A DNA stretch of 64,000 nucleotides from Kapaibacterium sp044224925 (GCA_044224925.1 JBGAJM010000012.1:4810-68809), one strand, 5' to 3'. Counted from the first letter of the stretch, positions 36,434 to 44,651 are shown. Translations and numbers: made by a program. The notes: generated from the letters alone by a model not told the origin.

Positions 36434-37984
36434 ATGGCAAGTTCCTCTCTTATCGCGGCGATCGACGTTGGCACGAACTCCTTCCACATGGTGATCGCTT
36501 CGGTGAGCACGCGCGGAGTGTTGCGCATTCACAGTCGCGACAAGGAGATGGTACGTCTGGGCTCGAGTGCCGGCGATATCAAGCGCCTGACGCCCGAGGC
36601 CATCACGCGTGGCGTGCAAACGCTGAAGCGGTTCGTGACCGTGGCACGACAGCATGGTGCCGAGGTGCGGGCCGTGGCCACGAGTGCCACGCGCGAGGCC
36701 TTGAACCGCGACGAGTTCATCGATCGCGTGCGTCGTGAATGCGGCATCGACATCGAAGTGGTGGCGGGCTCCGAAGAGGGTCGACTGATCTACCTTGGCG
36801 CCCTTCATGCCCTTCCTATCCTTACCAAGCGCGCCCTTGTGATCGACATCGGCGGAGGCTCCACCGAAACGGTGATCGGCTATCAGGGAGAAGTGGCCTA
36901 CGTCCACTCCGCCAAGCTCGGCCACATCCGGCTTTCCAAGCGGTTCTTCCCCGATGCCGTGATCACGGACGATCAGATCGAGATGTGTCGACGGGCCATC
37001 AAGGGAGACTGGACGCCGATCTTCCAAAGTCTCATCGCCTACGGATTCGAGTACGCCATCGGCTCGTCGGGCACGGCCATGGCCATTGCCACGATGACGT
37101 TGGCACGACAAGGGAAGCGCATCCCGGAATCGCTGAATGCGCTGACGATCTCGCGCAACGATCTGCTGCAGACGATCGCCACCGTGGTGGAGGCGCGAAC
37201 GCTAGAGCAGCGCAAGGCCTTGCCCGGACTTGATGAGAAGCGGGCTGACATCATCATGGGCGGTGCGCTGATCCTCGAGCAGGCCATCATCGGTCTGAAC
37301 ATTCAAGAGCTCACGATGAGCGGTTATGCGCTTCGCGAGGGCACCGTCTTCGATACGGTGCAGAAGCAGCGCGATATCGACGAGTATCATCATCTGTCGC
37401 ACCTTCGCTATCAAAGCGTCGACCATCTCTGTGATCTCTACCGCGTTCACCGACCGCATGCCGAGCACGTGAAGAACCTCTGTCTGCGACTGTTCGACGA
37501 TCTGCAGCCGTTGCATCGATTCGCCGACCGAGAGCGCGAGCTCCTGGAGGCCGCAGCACTCCTGCACGACGTTGGCTATCACATCTCTGCCGAACAGCAT
37601 CACAAGCACAGCGACTACATCATTCGCAACAGCCCCATGCCGGGCTTCACGAACGACGAGGCCGAGATCGTGGCCACCGTGGCCCGCTACCATCGCAAGA
37701 GCTATCCCAAAAAGAAACACGAGTGGTTCACCGCCCTGAGCGCCTCGGAACAACAGGTGGTGCGCGTTCTGGCCGCCATCTTGCGCATCTGCGAGGGACT
37801 GGACCGACGGCAGCAACAACTCGTCACCACCGTCCGTGCCGTCTACACCGACCAATCCATCGAGATCTTCATGACCTCTCCCATGGGACTGCCCGATATC
37901 GAGCTCTGGGGGGCGGAACGGCGGAAGGGTCTGCTTGAGGAGGTCTACGGTCGAAAAGTGCGCCTTCTCCTGCACACGATGTGA
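36434..37984 (+). CDS. ppx: Exopolyphosphatase / guanosine pentaphosphate phosphohydrolase with HD domain
   Basis: Ppx/GppA-family enzyme that hydrolyses polyphosphate and/or pppGpp. The ATG at 36434 gives 516 residues. The N-terminal actin-like fold has AAIDVGTNSFHMVIA, AVATSATREALN, VVAGSEEGRLIYLGAL and VIDIGGGSTETVIGY, the last being the phosphate-binding block. The C-terminal half is an HD phosphohydrolase-like domain (AALLHDVGYHISAEQHHKHSDYII), as in the longer Ppx/GppA proteins. Choice between polyphosphate and pppGpp is not possible from sequence. An in-frame start further upstream would overlap the promoter and the divergent small gene and is not used. Confidence 0.9.
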   Translation: MASSSLIAAIDVGTNSFHMVIASVSTRGVLRIHSRDKEMVRLGSSAGDIKRLTPEAITRGVQTLKRFVTVARQHGAEVRAVATSATREALNRDEFIDRVRRECGIDIEVVAGSEEGRLIYLGALHALPILTKRALVIDIGGGSTETVIGYQGEVAYVHSAKLGHIRLSKRFFPDAVITDDQIEMCRRAIKGDWTPIFQSLIAYGFEYAIGSSGTAMAIATMTLARQGKRIPESLNALTISRNDLLQTIATVVEARTLEQRKALPGLDEKRADIIMGGALILEQAIIGLNIQELTMSGYALREGTVFDTVQKQRDIDEYHHLSHLRYQSVDHLCDLYRVHRPHAEHVKNLCLRLFDDLQPLHRFADRERELLEAAALLHDVGYHISAEQHHKHSDYIIRNSPMPGFTNDEAEIVATVARYHRKSYPKKKHEWFTALSASEQQVVRVLAAILRICEGLDRRQQQLVTTVRAVYTDQSIEIFMTSPMGLPDIELWGAERRKGLLEEVYGRKVRLLLHTM

Positions 37985-38034
37985 TCGGTTCGTTCGTTAC
38001 TACCCCTTCGTAACTAACTCAGGAGATCCTTGCT

Positions 38035-39588
38035 ATGACAAAGCGTCCAATCCTTACCGCCCTTACTCTGATCGGGATCGGTATCGCTTTTGGTGTGGTG
38101 TTGATGACGAATTTCGGGAGCAATGCCCTCGAGTCCCTGCTGGCAAAAGGCGTCGGTGACCTTGGTGCGAAAACACCTCCCATTGTTCTGCCCGAGAACG
38201 TGAAGGCATTGAACAACGCCTTCGTCTCTGCATCGGATGCTGTGAAGAAGAACGTGGTGAGCATCACGGTGAAGACGGAGCAAAAGGGCGGACAAGTGAT
38301 GCCGCGCGATTTCTTCCGCTTCTTCGGTCCGGACGGACAGGAAGAAGATCAAGACGTGCAGCCACGCGAGGGTGAACAGGGCGGCAGTGGCGTGATCATC
38401 ACCGCAGACGGATATGTGGTCACGAACAATCACGTGGTGGAAGACGCGAAGGAGAACGGCATCACCGTGACCACCTTCGATGAAAAGGAATACAAGGCAA
38501 AACTCGTCGGTCGCGATCCGCTCACCGACCTTGCCGTGCTGAAGATCGAAGGACAGTTCCAAGCCGCACACCTGGCCGATCGCAGGAACGTGCGCGTGGG
38601 TGAATGGGTGATCGCCGTTGGTGCGCCGCTCGGACTCAAACAAACGGTCACCACCGGTATCGTGAGCGCCGAAGGCAGAGGTATCGGCATCATCGGCACC
38701 GACGAAATGCGTGGCACACGCAATCGGTTCTCCGTTGAGAACTTCATTCAAACAGATGCGGCCATCAACCCGGGAAATTCCGGCGGTGGTCTCTTCAATC
38801 TCGAAGGGTCGCTTGTCGGCATCAACACGGCCATCGCATCGCGCAGTGGCGTGAACGCCGGCTACGGTTTTGCCATTCCCATCGACATGGTGAAGAGCGT
38901 TGCGCTCGACCTGATCGACGATGGCAAGATCGAACGCGGATACATCGGCGTCGAGATCACCTCCGTGGACGAGACCGCTGCCAAGACCGTTGGTCTACAA
39001 CGGGTCGCCGGCGTGATGGTGAACAAGGTCGTGAAGGGTGGCGCGGCGGCCGCAGCCGGACTTGAAGAGGGCGATGTGATCCTTGATGTTGACGGAACAC
39101 CGGTGAAGACGTCGAATGAATTGCAGAATCAGATCGTACTGCATCGTGCCGGCGATCGCGTGACGTTGAAGATCTGGAGAGATCGCAAAGAGATCTCGAA
39201 GACCGTGACACTCAAGTCGCTCGATGACAATGGCGCCTTCGCAGAGGCATCGAACGATGGCAAGAGCGGAGATCGTCCGTCAAGCTCTGCAGACCCCGTC
39301 ACCTTCAAGGACCTTGGTTTCACGGCAAGTCCGCTCACCGAAGATGTGAAGCGCGATCTCGACACGAAGCAAGGTGTGCTCGTCACAAAGGTCGACGCAC
39401 GTGGTGTGGTCGCACGACGTGGACTTCAGTCGGGCGCCGTCATCCTCAAGGCCGACGGACAGATCGTGAACAACCCATCGGATCTCAAGCGCATTCTCAG
39501 CAACAAGGCCGGCGGTGATGGCGTGATGTTCGTGGTCAAGACCCGCGACGGAAAGCAGGCCATCACGGTCCAAGTGCCGGAGAGCTAA
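38035..39588 (+). CDS. degP: Periplasmic HtrA/DegP-type serine protease
   Basis: Quality-control protease of the cell envelope. It has an N-terminal hydrophobic signal or anchor (ILTALTLIGIGIAFGVVLM), a trypsin-like domain with the full catalytic triad (His133 in TNNHVVEDA, Asp165 in PLTDLAVLKI, Ser249 in NPGNSGGGL), and two PDZ domains (about 300-390 and 420-510). A good ribosome-binding site (AGGAGA) precedes the ATG. The 517-residue length fits DegP/DegQ/DegS-like proteins with two PDZ domains. It is likely a single-gene transcript ended by the hairpin at 39616-39649. Expression is usually stress-controlled in this family, but no regulatory site is visible. Confidence 0.94.
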   Translation: MTKRPILTALTLIGIGIAFGVVLMTNFGSNALESLLAKGVGDLGAKTPPIVLPENVKALNNAFVSASDAVKKNVVSITVKTEQKGGQVMPRDFFRFFGPDGQEEDQDVQPREGEQGGSGVIITADGYVVTNNHVVEDAKENGITVTTFDEKEYKAKLVGRDPLTDLAVLKIEGQFQAAHLADRRNVRVGEWVIAVGAPLGLKQTVTTGIVSAEGRGIGIIGTDEMRGTRNRFSVENFIQTDAAINPGNSGGGLFNLEGSLVGINTAIASRSGVNAGYGFAIPIDMVKSVALDLIDDGKIERGYIGVEITSVDETAAKTVGLQRVAGVMVNKVVKGGAAAAAGLEEGDVILDVDGTPVKTSNELQNQIVLHRAGDRVTLKIWRDRKEISKTVTLKSLDDNGAFAEASNDGKSGDRPSSSADPVTFKDLGFTASPLTEDVKRDLDTKQGVLVTKVDARGVVARRGLQSGAVILKADGQIVNNPSDLKRILSNKAGGDGVMFVVKTRDGKQAITVQVPES

Positions 39589-39615
39589 CAACCCTCGGAA
39601 CTTTCTGATAAATTG

Positions 39616-39649
39616 CGGTCGCCATGGTTGTCCATGGCGACCGTTTTTG
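39616..39649 (+). terminator. Intrinsic terminator after degP
   Basis: A perfect 12-bp stem, CGGTCGCCATGG (39616-39627) with CCATGGCGACCG (39632-39643), loop TTGT, then TTTTTG. It lies 28 bases after the degP stop. Confidence 0.92.
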
Positions 39650-39680
39650 TTTGTGTTGCATTCTTTCGAGGGGCAGTCGT

Positions 39681-40358
39681 ATGAAACGCAGTATCACAGT
39701 ACTGACATTGTTCGCTGTTTGTGCAAGCGTATCACTTGCCGTTGAACCACCACCAATGTTCAGCACCGGTTCCTTCTCCGTCGGCCCATACGCGGGCATC
39801 ACGTACGGTTCCGTCACAACAGACCCGTCATCAGACGGATGGTCTTCGGCAATGGGCATCTCTGCCGGACTCGACGCACGCTACTATCTCTGCGAGACCT
39901 CGAACTTGCAATTGGGCCTCCGTTACGAGCAACGAGGCTCCAAGCAGAGCACGTCGAATCCGTTCTCTTCAACAGACTATAGCGAAATGCGGAACTACTT
40001 GAGCTTTGACGTGACCGCAGCGTGGTACTTCACGGAGATGTGCGACGGCGGCTTCCGTCCACGTTTGTATGGGGGTGTCTTCCTCGGGTCGTTCTTGAGT
40101 GGTACGTCAAAGGTCACGACAACGATCGGTGGAGGAAGTCCACAGACCTCGGAAACAGAGATCAAATCCGACAATGTGAATGCACTCAACTGGGGACCGA
40201 AGATCGGCCTTGGCTTTGATTGGAAGATGGGCCCTGGTGCATTGACGTTCGGTGTGAGCTACGACTATGCGATCTCGAACATTGACAACACCGGCGCAGG
40301 ATCGAAGTTCTACGACCGCGGCATCTCGGCAGGACTCGGCTATCAATTCGGATTTTAA
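39681..40358 (+). CDS. Outer-membrane beta-barrel protein
   Basis: The ATG at 39681 gives 225 residues with a Sec signal (MKRSITVLTLFAVCASVSLA). The mature part alternates polar and hydrophobic/aromatic residues in strands such as FSVGPYAGITYGSV, ARYYLCETSNLQLGLRYEQ and LSFDVTAAWYFTEM, and ends in a strand with terminal Phe (GISAGLGYQFGF), the outer-membrane insertion signal. It is probably an eight- to ten-stranded OmpX/OmpW-like barrel (OMP_b-brl). A second barrel-like gene follows 27 bases downstream. A longer upstream in-frame start would begin inside the terminator and is not used. Ligand unknown. Confidence 0.84.
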   Translation: MKRSITVLTLFAVCASVSLAVEPPPMFSTGSFSVGPYAGITYGSVTTDPSSDGWSSAMGISAGLDARYYLCETSNLQLGLRYEQRGSKQSTSNPFSSTDYSEMRNYLSFDVTAAWYFTEMCDGGFRPRLYGGVFLGSFLSGTSKVTTTIGGGSPQTSETEIKSDNVNALNWGPKIGLGFDWKMGPGALTFGVSYDYAISNIDNTGAGSKFYDRGISAGLGYQFGF

Positions 40359-40385
40359 CTCGACATAAAGATCGGACCTCACTGC

Positions 40386-41096
40386 ATGACGCGCTTCCTT
40401 TCCGCCTTCTCTTCTTTCGTTGCTTGCACGATCCTCGTGGCTTGTTTGTCGGCCGCTCCGGTCGTTGCCGCAGCTCCATGGTTCTTGGGTCCGACGTTCG
40501 CCTACACCATTGGCGTGAACGCGCCCGATGATGTGACGTTCACGTCGGGTCCACAGCGATTGAACATCGGACTTCAATGGATGATCGAGACATCGCGCAC
40601 CATCCAGATCCGAACGGCGCTCACGTATCGCACGGAACAGGCGGACTTCCAACAACCCGCACCGAACCTCAAACCGGTGGTCACACCCGGTGGTGGTGGA
40701 AGTGGATCGAGTTCAACAGAGAAGGTCCTCTCGTCCATCTCTGCCAATGCCGTGGTCTTCGAAGCATCTGCGCATTTCCCCATCGCACGACTTGATTCAA
40801 GCGGCAGCGCGCTCATGATCGGACTCGGTGGTTTCTTCGATCGCACGATCTCTGCATCGCAAACCGACGACTACCGCGGCGTGACGGGATGGCCGGAGCC
40901 AAAGACAGCATCGGAGGATTTCCCAACATCGTGGGGTGGCGGCGCCACACTCAATGCAGGTCTCTCCCTCCCCTTAGGCGACACCCGCCTTCTCTTCGAC
41001 GTCAAGTACATCGTCCGCTCCGCCCCCGCATCTGCAAGTCAGTACAGTTGGCTCAGCAACGGGGGCGTGAGTATTAGTGCAGGGGTGCTGTTTTAA
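40386..41096 (+). CDS. Outer-membrane beta-barrel-like protein
   Basis: The 236-residue product begins with a Sec signal (FVACTILVACLSAAPVVAAA) and has amphipathic strands (LNIGLQWMI, IQIRTALTYR, LMIGLGGFFD, LLFDVKYIV) ending in a C-terminal Phe (VSISAGVLF), the pattern of an outer-membrane barrel. A glycine/serine loop (GGGGSGSSS) sits in the middle. It is probably co-transcribed with the barrel gene ending at 40358. Ten bases after its stop the first GTG-N3-CAC array begins. No family assignment. Confidence 0.78.
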   Translation: MTRFLSAFSSFVACTILVACLSAAPVVAAAPWFLGPTFAYTIGVNAPDDVTFTSGPQRLNIGLQWMIETSRTIQIRTALTYRTEQADFQQPAPNLKPVVTPGGGGSGSSSTEKVLSSISANAVVFEASAHFPIARLDSSGSALMIGLGGFFDRTISASQTDDYRGVTGWPEPKTASEDFPTSWGGGATLNAGLSLPLGDTRLLFDVKYIVRSAPASASQYSWLSNGGVSISAGVLF

Positions 41097-41105
41097 GAGC
41101 ACTGC

Positions 41106-41203
41106 GTGGGACACAAGAGTGCGACACAAGAGTGCGACACGAGAGTGCGACACGAGAGTGCGACACGGAGTGCGACACGAGAGTGCGACACTTTGTGCGA
41201 CAC
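41106..41203 (+). repeat. Tandem array 1 of GTG-N3-CAC units
   Basis: Eight units on the plus strand at 41106, 41119, 41132, 41145, 41158, 41170, 41183 and 41195. The first is GTGGGACAC, the others GTGCGACAC. Spacers are AAGA, GAGA, GGA or TTT, giving a period of 12-13. It starts 9 bases after the stop codon at 41096 and reads in the direction of that gene. CAC-GAGA-GTG between units could form mini-hairpins with GNRA-like loops. Confidence 0.95.
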
Positions 41204-41209
41204 TTGCGT

Positions 41210-41254
41210 GATCCTGTATTCTTGATCCTGTATTCCTCTTCTGATTTCTTCCCC
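41210..41254 (+). repeat. Dispersed trailer element, copy 2
   Basis: GATCCTGTATTCTT is followed directly by GATCCTGTATTCCTCTTC and a pyrimidine-rich tract. It comes just after array 1 and lies 67 bases before the four-helix-bundle ATG. It matches the blocks at 35081, 41744 and 44425. Confidence 0.85.
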
Positions 41255-41321
41255 GCTCCCTCCTCCCTTCGTCACATTCTCCGCCTTCCAGGTCCCTTCT
41301 GTCACACAACGGAGTTGGACC

Positions 41322-41792
41322 ATGGCATTGCACAATCTGCGCATCTTCCTTCTTGCGCAGCACATCAATTCACGGGTGACGACGCAGGTGCTTTCGTGGA
41401 CATACCTGCATCAGCAGACCTTGGGGAAGCAGATCCTTCGATCGGCCGATTCGATCACGAACAACATCAGCGAAGGATACGCTCGCGTTCGAACCGGTGA
41501 GCGTCTTCAGTTGCTGTGGTATGCCGAGGGCTCCATTCAGGAGACCAAGAATGGCGTTCGGCGCTGCGTACAACGGAGGATCCTTGATGAAGAGGCTGGC
41601 AAGGAACTCGAAACGCAACTCACACGGCTCTCGATCTCGCTGATCGAATTCATGCATGCGATCCTCGTGAAGGACCCGGAGTATATCGGGCCCTACCGCC
41701 GGAAGGTGGAAGAGCGAAGGGCGTGGAGAGAGAAAGGAAGAGAGGAATCGGAAGAGGAATACATAATCAAGAATACAGGATCCAATTCTTGA
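41322..41792 (+). CDS. Four-helix-bundle protein (S23/IVS-Avd-like family)
   Basis: The 156-residue product belongs to the four-helix-bundle family found in 23S rRNA intervening sequences, in free copies across many bacteria and, as Avd, in diversity-generating retroelements. The core motif is present: KQILRSADSITNNISEGYAR (about 36-55), then LQLLWYAEGSIQETKNGVRR. These proteins are small, basic and pentamer-forming in Avd; most free copies have no known job. The last 16 residues (EESEEEYIIKNTGSNS) are encoded by the trailer repeat at 41744-41812, so repeat insertion probably altered the C-terminus. The gene sits between two inverted GTG-N3-CAC arrays and has no reverse transcriptase or rRNA near it. 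It could be part of a small mobile or selfish unit. Confidence 0.85.
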   Translation: MALHNLRIFLLAQHINSRVTTQVLSWTYLHQQTLGKQILRSADSITNNISEGYARVRTGERLQLLWYAEGSIQETKNGVRRCVQRRILDEEAGKELETQLTRLSISLIEFMHAILVKDPEYIGPYRRKVEERRAWREKGREESEEEYIIKNTGSNS

Positions 41793-41812
41793 ATCGTGTA
41801 ATACATGATCGC
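41744..41812 (-). repeat. Dispersed trailer element, copy 3 (overlaps a coding 3' end)
   Basis: On the minus strand this reads GATCCTGTATTCTTGATTAT and TATTCCTCTTCCGATT, the same block as copies 2 and 4. It follows array 2 when read from the kup side and runs into the last codons of the four-helix-bundle gene, tail to tail. Confidence 0.8.
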
Positions 41813-41818
41813 ACTCTC

Positions 41819-41942
41819 GTGTCGCACTCTCGTGTCGCACTCTCGTGTCGCACTCTCGTGTCGCACTCCGTGTCGCACTCTCGTGTCGCACTCTTGTGTC
41901 GCACTCTCGTGTCGCACATCGTGTCGCACTCTCGTGTCGCAC
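41819..41942 (-). repeat. Tandem array 2 of GTG-N3-CAC units, inverted relative to array 1
   Basis: Ten full units, shown on the plus strand as GTGTCGCAC, at 41819, 41832, 41845, 41858, 41870, 41883, 41896, 41909, 41921 and 41934. On the minus strand they read GTGCGACAC with GAGA spacers, identical to array 1. The array begins 4 bases after the kup stop (41947) and reads in the kup direction. Arrays 1 and 2 form an inverted repeat about 615 bases apart. Confidence 0.95.
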
Positions 41943-41946
41943 GAAG

Positions 41947-43842
41947 TTAGATCTCTATATGCGACCCCACCTCCAGCGCCCGCTTGACCGGAATGCCGAA
42001 GTACTTCACCGGTGTGCGCGAGTTGCGGTGCATGAAGGCGAAGATCTCCTTGCGCCATCGGACCATGCCGCCTTCCTGCTTGATGGAGAGCGATTCGTTG
42101 CCGAGGACGAAGACGGCGTCGGTGATGTCGACGGGGACGTCGAACTCGGGGAGATACATCAGGTCGTCGAGGAGGTTGAGCTGGTCCATGAAGCCGTAGC
42201 TAAGAATGACCTTGTAGAAGCCCTTCTCCATAGGCACCACTTCGAAGCGATGTTCGTGTTCGATGTGCGAGACCGTCTTCACGCTTACCGTGAGGAGGAT
42301 CATGGTCTCGTGTCGACTTCGATTGTAGCGAAGGTTGGAGATCAGCGCCGGTGGTGCGACGTCTTGGTAGCCCGTCATATACAGCGCCGTGCCGGGGACG
42401 ATGCAGTACATGTCGATCTCGTCCTTGAGGATCTGATCCACCGACTGATTGCGTTTGTGAATGGCATCACGAAGAATACCACGTCCACGATGCCACGTGA
42501 CCATCACGAGGTACGTTGCTGCGGCCATCATCACGGGAACATAGCCGCCATCCTTGAACTTGAAGACGTTGGCGATGAAGAACGATCCGTCGATCACCAA
42601 CAAGACACTTGCGATCGACGCTGCGACAGTGCGGCTCCACCCGAAGAGTCGACGCATGGCGAAGTAGGCGAGCATCGTGGTGATCACCATGGTCGTGGTG
42701 ACGGCGATACCGTAGGCGGCAGCGAGTGCGCCCGAGGTCTGGAAGACGACAACGAGCAACACCGTCGACAGGAACAAGACCCAATTCACGGTGGGCAGAT
42801 AGATCTGTCCGCGCTCTTCGTGACTGGTGTGCATCACTTTCAATCGCGGCAGGTAGCCGAGCTGCAGTGCCTGCCACGTGAGCGAGAAGGCGCCGCTGAT
42901 CACAGCCTGCGAAGCCACGACCGTGGCAAAGGCCGCCACGATCACAAGGGGAATGACGCCCCACGTTGGTACCATGTGGAAGAACGGATCGGCAACGACG
43001 GCCTTGTTCGATCCTTCGCGAAGAAGAAGAGCGCCTTGGCCGAAGTAGTTCAGGACCAGTGCCGGAAAGACGAGGATGAACCAACCGCGACGGATGGGTT
43101 TCTTTCCGAAGTGTCCCATGTCGGCATAGACCGTCTCGCCACCCGTCATCACAAGGAAGACCGAGCCAAGCACAAGGAAGGCGCGGATGTCGTGATGCAT
43201 GAAGAACTGCACAGCATACCATGGATTCACGGCCATCAGCACGTGCGGTGTTTGGACAAGACTGATCAGACCGAGCACGGCAATGAGGATGAACCAGAAC
43301 GTCATGAACGGACCGAAGATGCGGCCCACGCCACCGGTGCCGTACTTCTGAATGAAGAACAGTCCGAACAGAATGGTCAGTGTGATCGGCAACACCACCG
43401 ACGCAAGTGAAGGCGCTGCTACTTTCAAACCTTCGACGGCAGACAACACGGAGATCGCAGGGGTGATGATCCCGTCGCCATACAACAACGCTGCACCAAA
43501 AATGCCAACAGCAAAAATGAACGTCATGCGAGCAAAGCCGTTCGTTCGCTTGCTTACCAACTCCATCAACGCAAGGATGCCGCCTTCGCCTTTGTTGTCG
43601 AAGCGCATGATCAAGGCAAGGTACTTCACGCAGATCACGATCGTGAGCGACCAGAAGATCAACGACAGGATGCCGAAGACCTCGGACTCTTGAGCATGAA
43701 GATTGTAGTGTTCAGAGAAGCACTCTTTGAGCGAGTACAGGGGCGACGTTCCGATGTCGCCATAAACGACGCCAATAGCGCCAATGGTGAGGGCAAGCAG
43801 GCGCGACTTTGCGCTCTTGCCCTCGGTCTGTTCGGCGTCCAT
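41947..43842 (-). CDS. kup: Potassium uptake protein Kup
   Basis: Inner-membrane K+/H+ symporter of the KUP/HAK/KT family. The 631 residues begin with a short cytosolic tail, then the signature GAIGVVYGDIGTSPLYSLKECF, followed by about twelve membrane segments and a soluble C-terminal region (HEHRFEVVPMEKGFYKVILSYGFM is its typical start). GDGIITPAISVLSAVEGL and VALMTGGE-type motifs in the middle also match. Length and motifs are normal. The ATG at 43842 follows the DinB-family gene by 88 bases containing a terminator-like hairpin, so it probably has its own promoter. Array 2 lies directly after its stop. Confidence 0.96.
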   Translation of the reverse strand: MDAEQTEGKSAKSRLLALTIGAIGVVYGDIGTSPLYSLKECFSEHYNLHAQESEVFGILSLIFWSLTIVICVKYLALIMRFDNKGEGGILALMELVSKRTNGFARMTFIFAVGIFGAALLYGDGIITPAISVLSAVEGLKVAAPSLASVVLPITLTILFGLFFIQKYGTGGVGRIFGPFMTFWFILIAVLGLISLVQTPHVLMAVNPWYAVQFFMHHDIRAFLVLGSVFLVMTGGETVYADMGHFGKKPIRRGWFILVFPALVLNYFGQGALLLREGSNKAVVADPFFHMVPTWGVIPLVIVAAFATVVASQAVISGAFSLTWQALQLGYLPRLKVMHTSHEERGQIYLPTVNWVLFLSTVLLVVVFQTSGALAAAYGIAVTTTMVITTMLAYFAMRRLFGWSRTVAASIASVLLVIDGSFFIANVFKFKDGGYVPVMMAAATYLVMVTWHRGRGILRDAIHKRNQSVDQILKDEIDMYCIVPGTALYMTGYQDVAPPALISNLRYNRSRHETMILLTVSVKTVSHIEHEHRFEVVPMEKGFYKVILSYGFMDQLNLLDDLMYLPEFDVPVDITDAVFVLGNESLSIKQEGGMVRWRKEIFAFMHRNSRTPVKYFGIPVKRALEVGSHIEI

Positions 43843-43862
43843 GAAGGACCCTTGCGTTCTGA

Positions 43863-43892
43863 AACAACAACGCCCCGCTGAGCAGGGCGTTC
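43863..43892 (-). terminator. Intrinsic terminator after the DinB-family gene
   Basis: On the minus strand AACGCCC pairs with GGGCGTT (43869-43875 with 43885-43891; 7 bp) around a 9-base loop, followed by a weak T-run (GTTGTTTC). It lies between the DinB-family stop (43931) and kup. Confidence 0.65.
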
Positions 43893-43930
43893 GAAATTAC
43901 AGCAAAATCGGTCCGAGTGTTCTCACCGTT

Positions 43931-44419
43931 TCAAACAAGGTAGCGCTCATGGAGAATGGTGGCATGGTGGAAGGCATGTCCGGCCACGATGTACACGATG
44001 GCATTCACAGAAATGGCCTGTCCATTCGCAATGCCGGTCTTGAGCATGTCGGCATCGGTGAACGACTGGAACAATGCAAGGTTGGAAGCACGCACACTGT
44101 GCAGCTCGGAAACGATGTCGTACACCGTGCGACGATCGAACCCTGCCGCCTTGACGAAGTCATCCTCTTCAAAGCCCGGGATCGGATCCGTACTTCCGCG
44201 TGCGAACATCAGGGCACGATAGGCGAACACACGCTCCGTGTCGCACAGATGCCCAAGCAACTCCTTCACACTCCACTTGCCCGGCGCATAGCGGTGCATG
44301 GCCACTTCTTCCGTCAGTGTGAGGTAGGTGGCGCATTCATCCACTTGCTGTTGCAGCATGTCGAACACATCACCACGAACGTGGCTGACGTAGCGGGCGT
44401 AGTATTCGGGGAAGAGCAT
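43931..44419 (-). CDS. DinB-superfamily protein (putative metal-dependent hydrolase)
   Basis: The ATG at 44419 gives 162 residues forming the DinB/YfiT four-helix fold. The expected metal-binding histidines are seen in WSVKELLGHLCDTERVFAYR and at the C-terminus in AGHAFHHATILHERYL. Known relatives include bacillithiol or mycothiol transferases and many uncharacterised stress proteins; which applies here cannot be told. The upstream gap to glutaryl-CoA dehydrogenase is filled by array 3 and a trailer element ending 5 bases before the ATG. A longer in-frame start lies inside the trailer and is not used. Confidence 0.86.
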   Translation of the reverse strand: MLFPEYYARYVSHVRGDVFDMLQQQVDECATYLTLTEEVAMHRYAPGKWSVKELLGHLCDTERVFAYRALMFARGSTDPIPGFEEDDFVKAAGFDRRTVYDIVSELHSVRASNLALFQSFTDADMLKTGIANGQAISVNAIVYIVAGHAFHHATILHERYLV

Positions 44420-44424
44420 AGGCG

Positions 44425-44466
44425 AAGAAATCGGAAGAGAATACAGGATCAAGAATACAGAATCCC
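44425..44466 (-). repeat. Dispersed trailer element, copy 4
   Basis: On the minus strand this reads GATTCTGTATTCTTGATC then CTGTATTCTCTTCCGATTTC, the same as copies 1-3. It joins array 3 to the DinB-family ATG (44419). TTTCTTCG, 3 bases before that ATG, is close to the TATNTTCG motif seen before other starts, so the trailer might carry a promoter. Confidence 0.85.
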
Positions 44467-44650
44467 ACGAAGTGTCCCACGAAGTGTCCCACGCAGTGTC
44501 CCACGCAGTGTCCCACGCAGTGTCCCACGCTAGTGTCCCACGCTAGTGTCCCACGCTAGTGTCCCACGCTAGTGTCCCACGCTAGTGTCCCACGCAGTGT
44601 CCCACGCAGTGTCCCACGCAGTGTCCCACGCTAGTGTCCCACAACGTGTC
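44464..44650 (-). repeat. Tandem array 3 of GTG-N3-CAC units
   Basis: Fourteen full GTGTCCCAC units (plus strand) from 44472 to 44642, with degenerate units at both ends. Spacers are GAA or GCA (period 12) or GCTA (period 13). On the minus strand the unit is GTGGGACAC, the same as the first unit of array 1. It lies directly after the stop of glutaryl-CoA dehydrogenase (44652) and reads in that gene's direction. Confidence 0.95.
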
Positions 44651-44651
44651 C

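Noticed and set aside
41322..41792. Diversity-generating retroelement or rRNA intervening sequence
   Set aside because: No reverse transcriptase, no template/variable repeat pair and no 23S rRNA in the window; only the four-helix-bundle family match remains.
41106..44650. CRISPR array
   Set aside because: Units of 9 bases with 3-4 base spacers and a period of 12-13 do not fit CRISPR repeats of 24-40 bases with unique spacers, and no cas gene is near.
44466..44650. Coding frame with Pro-Arg-Ser-Val repeats
   Set aside because: The apparent repeat peptide comes from array 3; the period changes between 12 and 13, so no frame is kept throughout.
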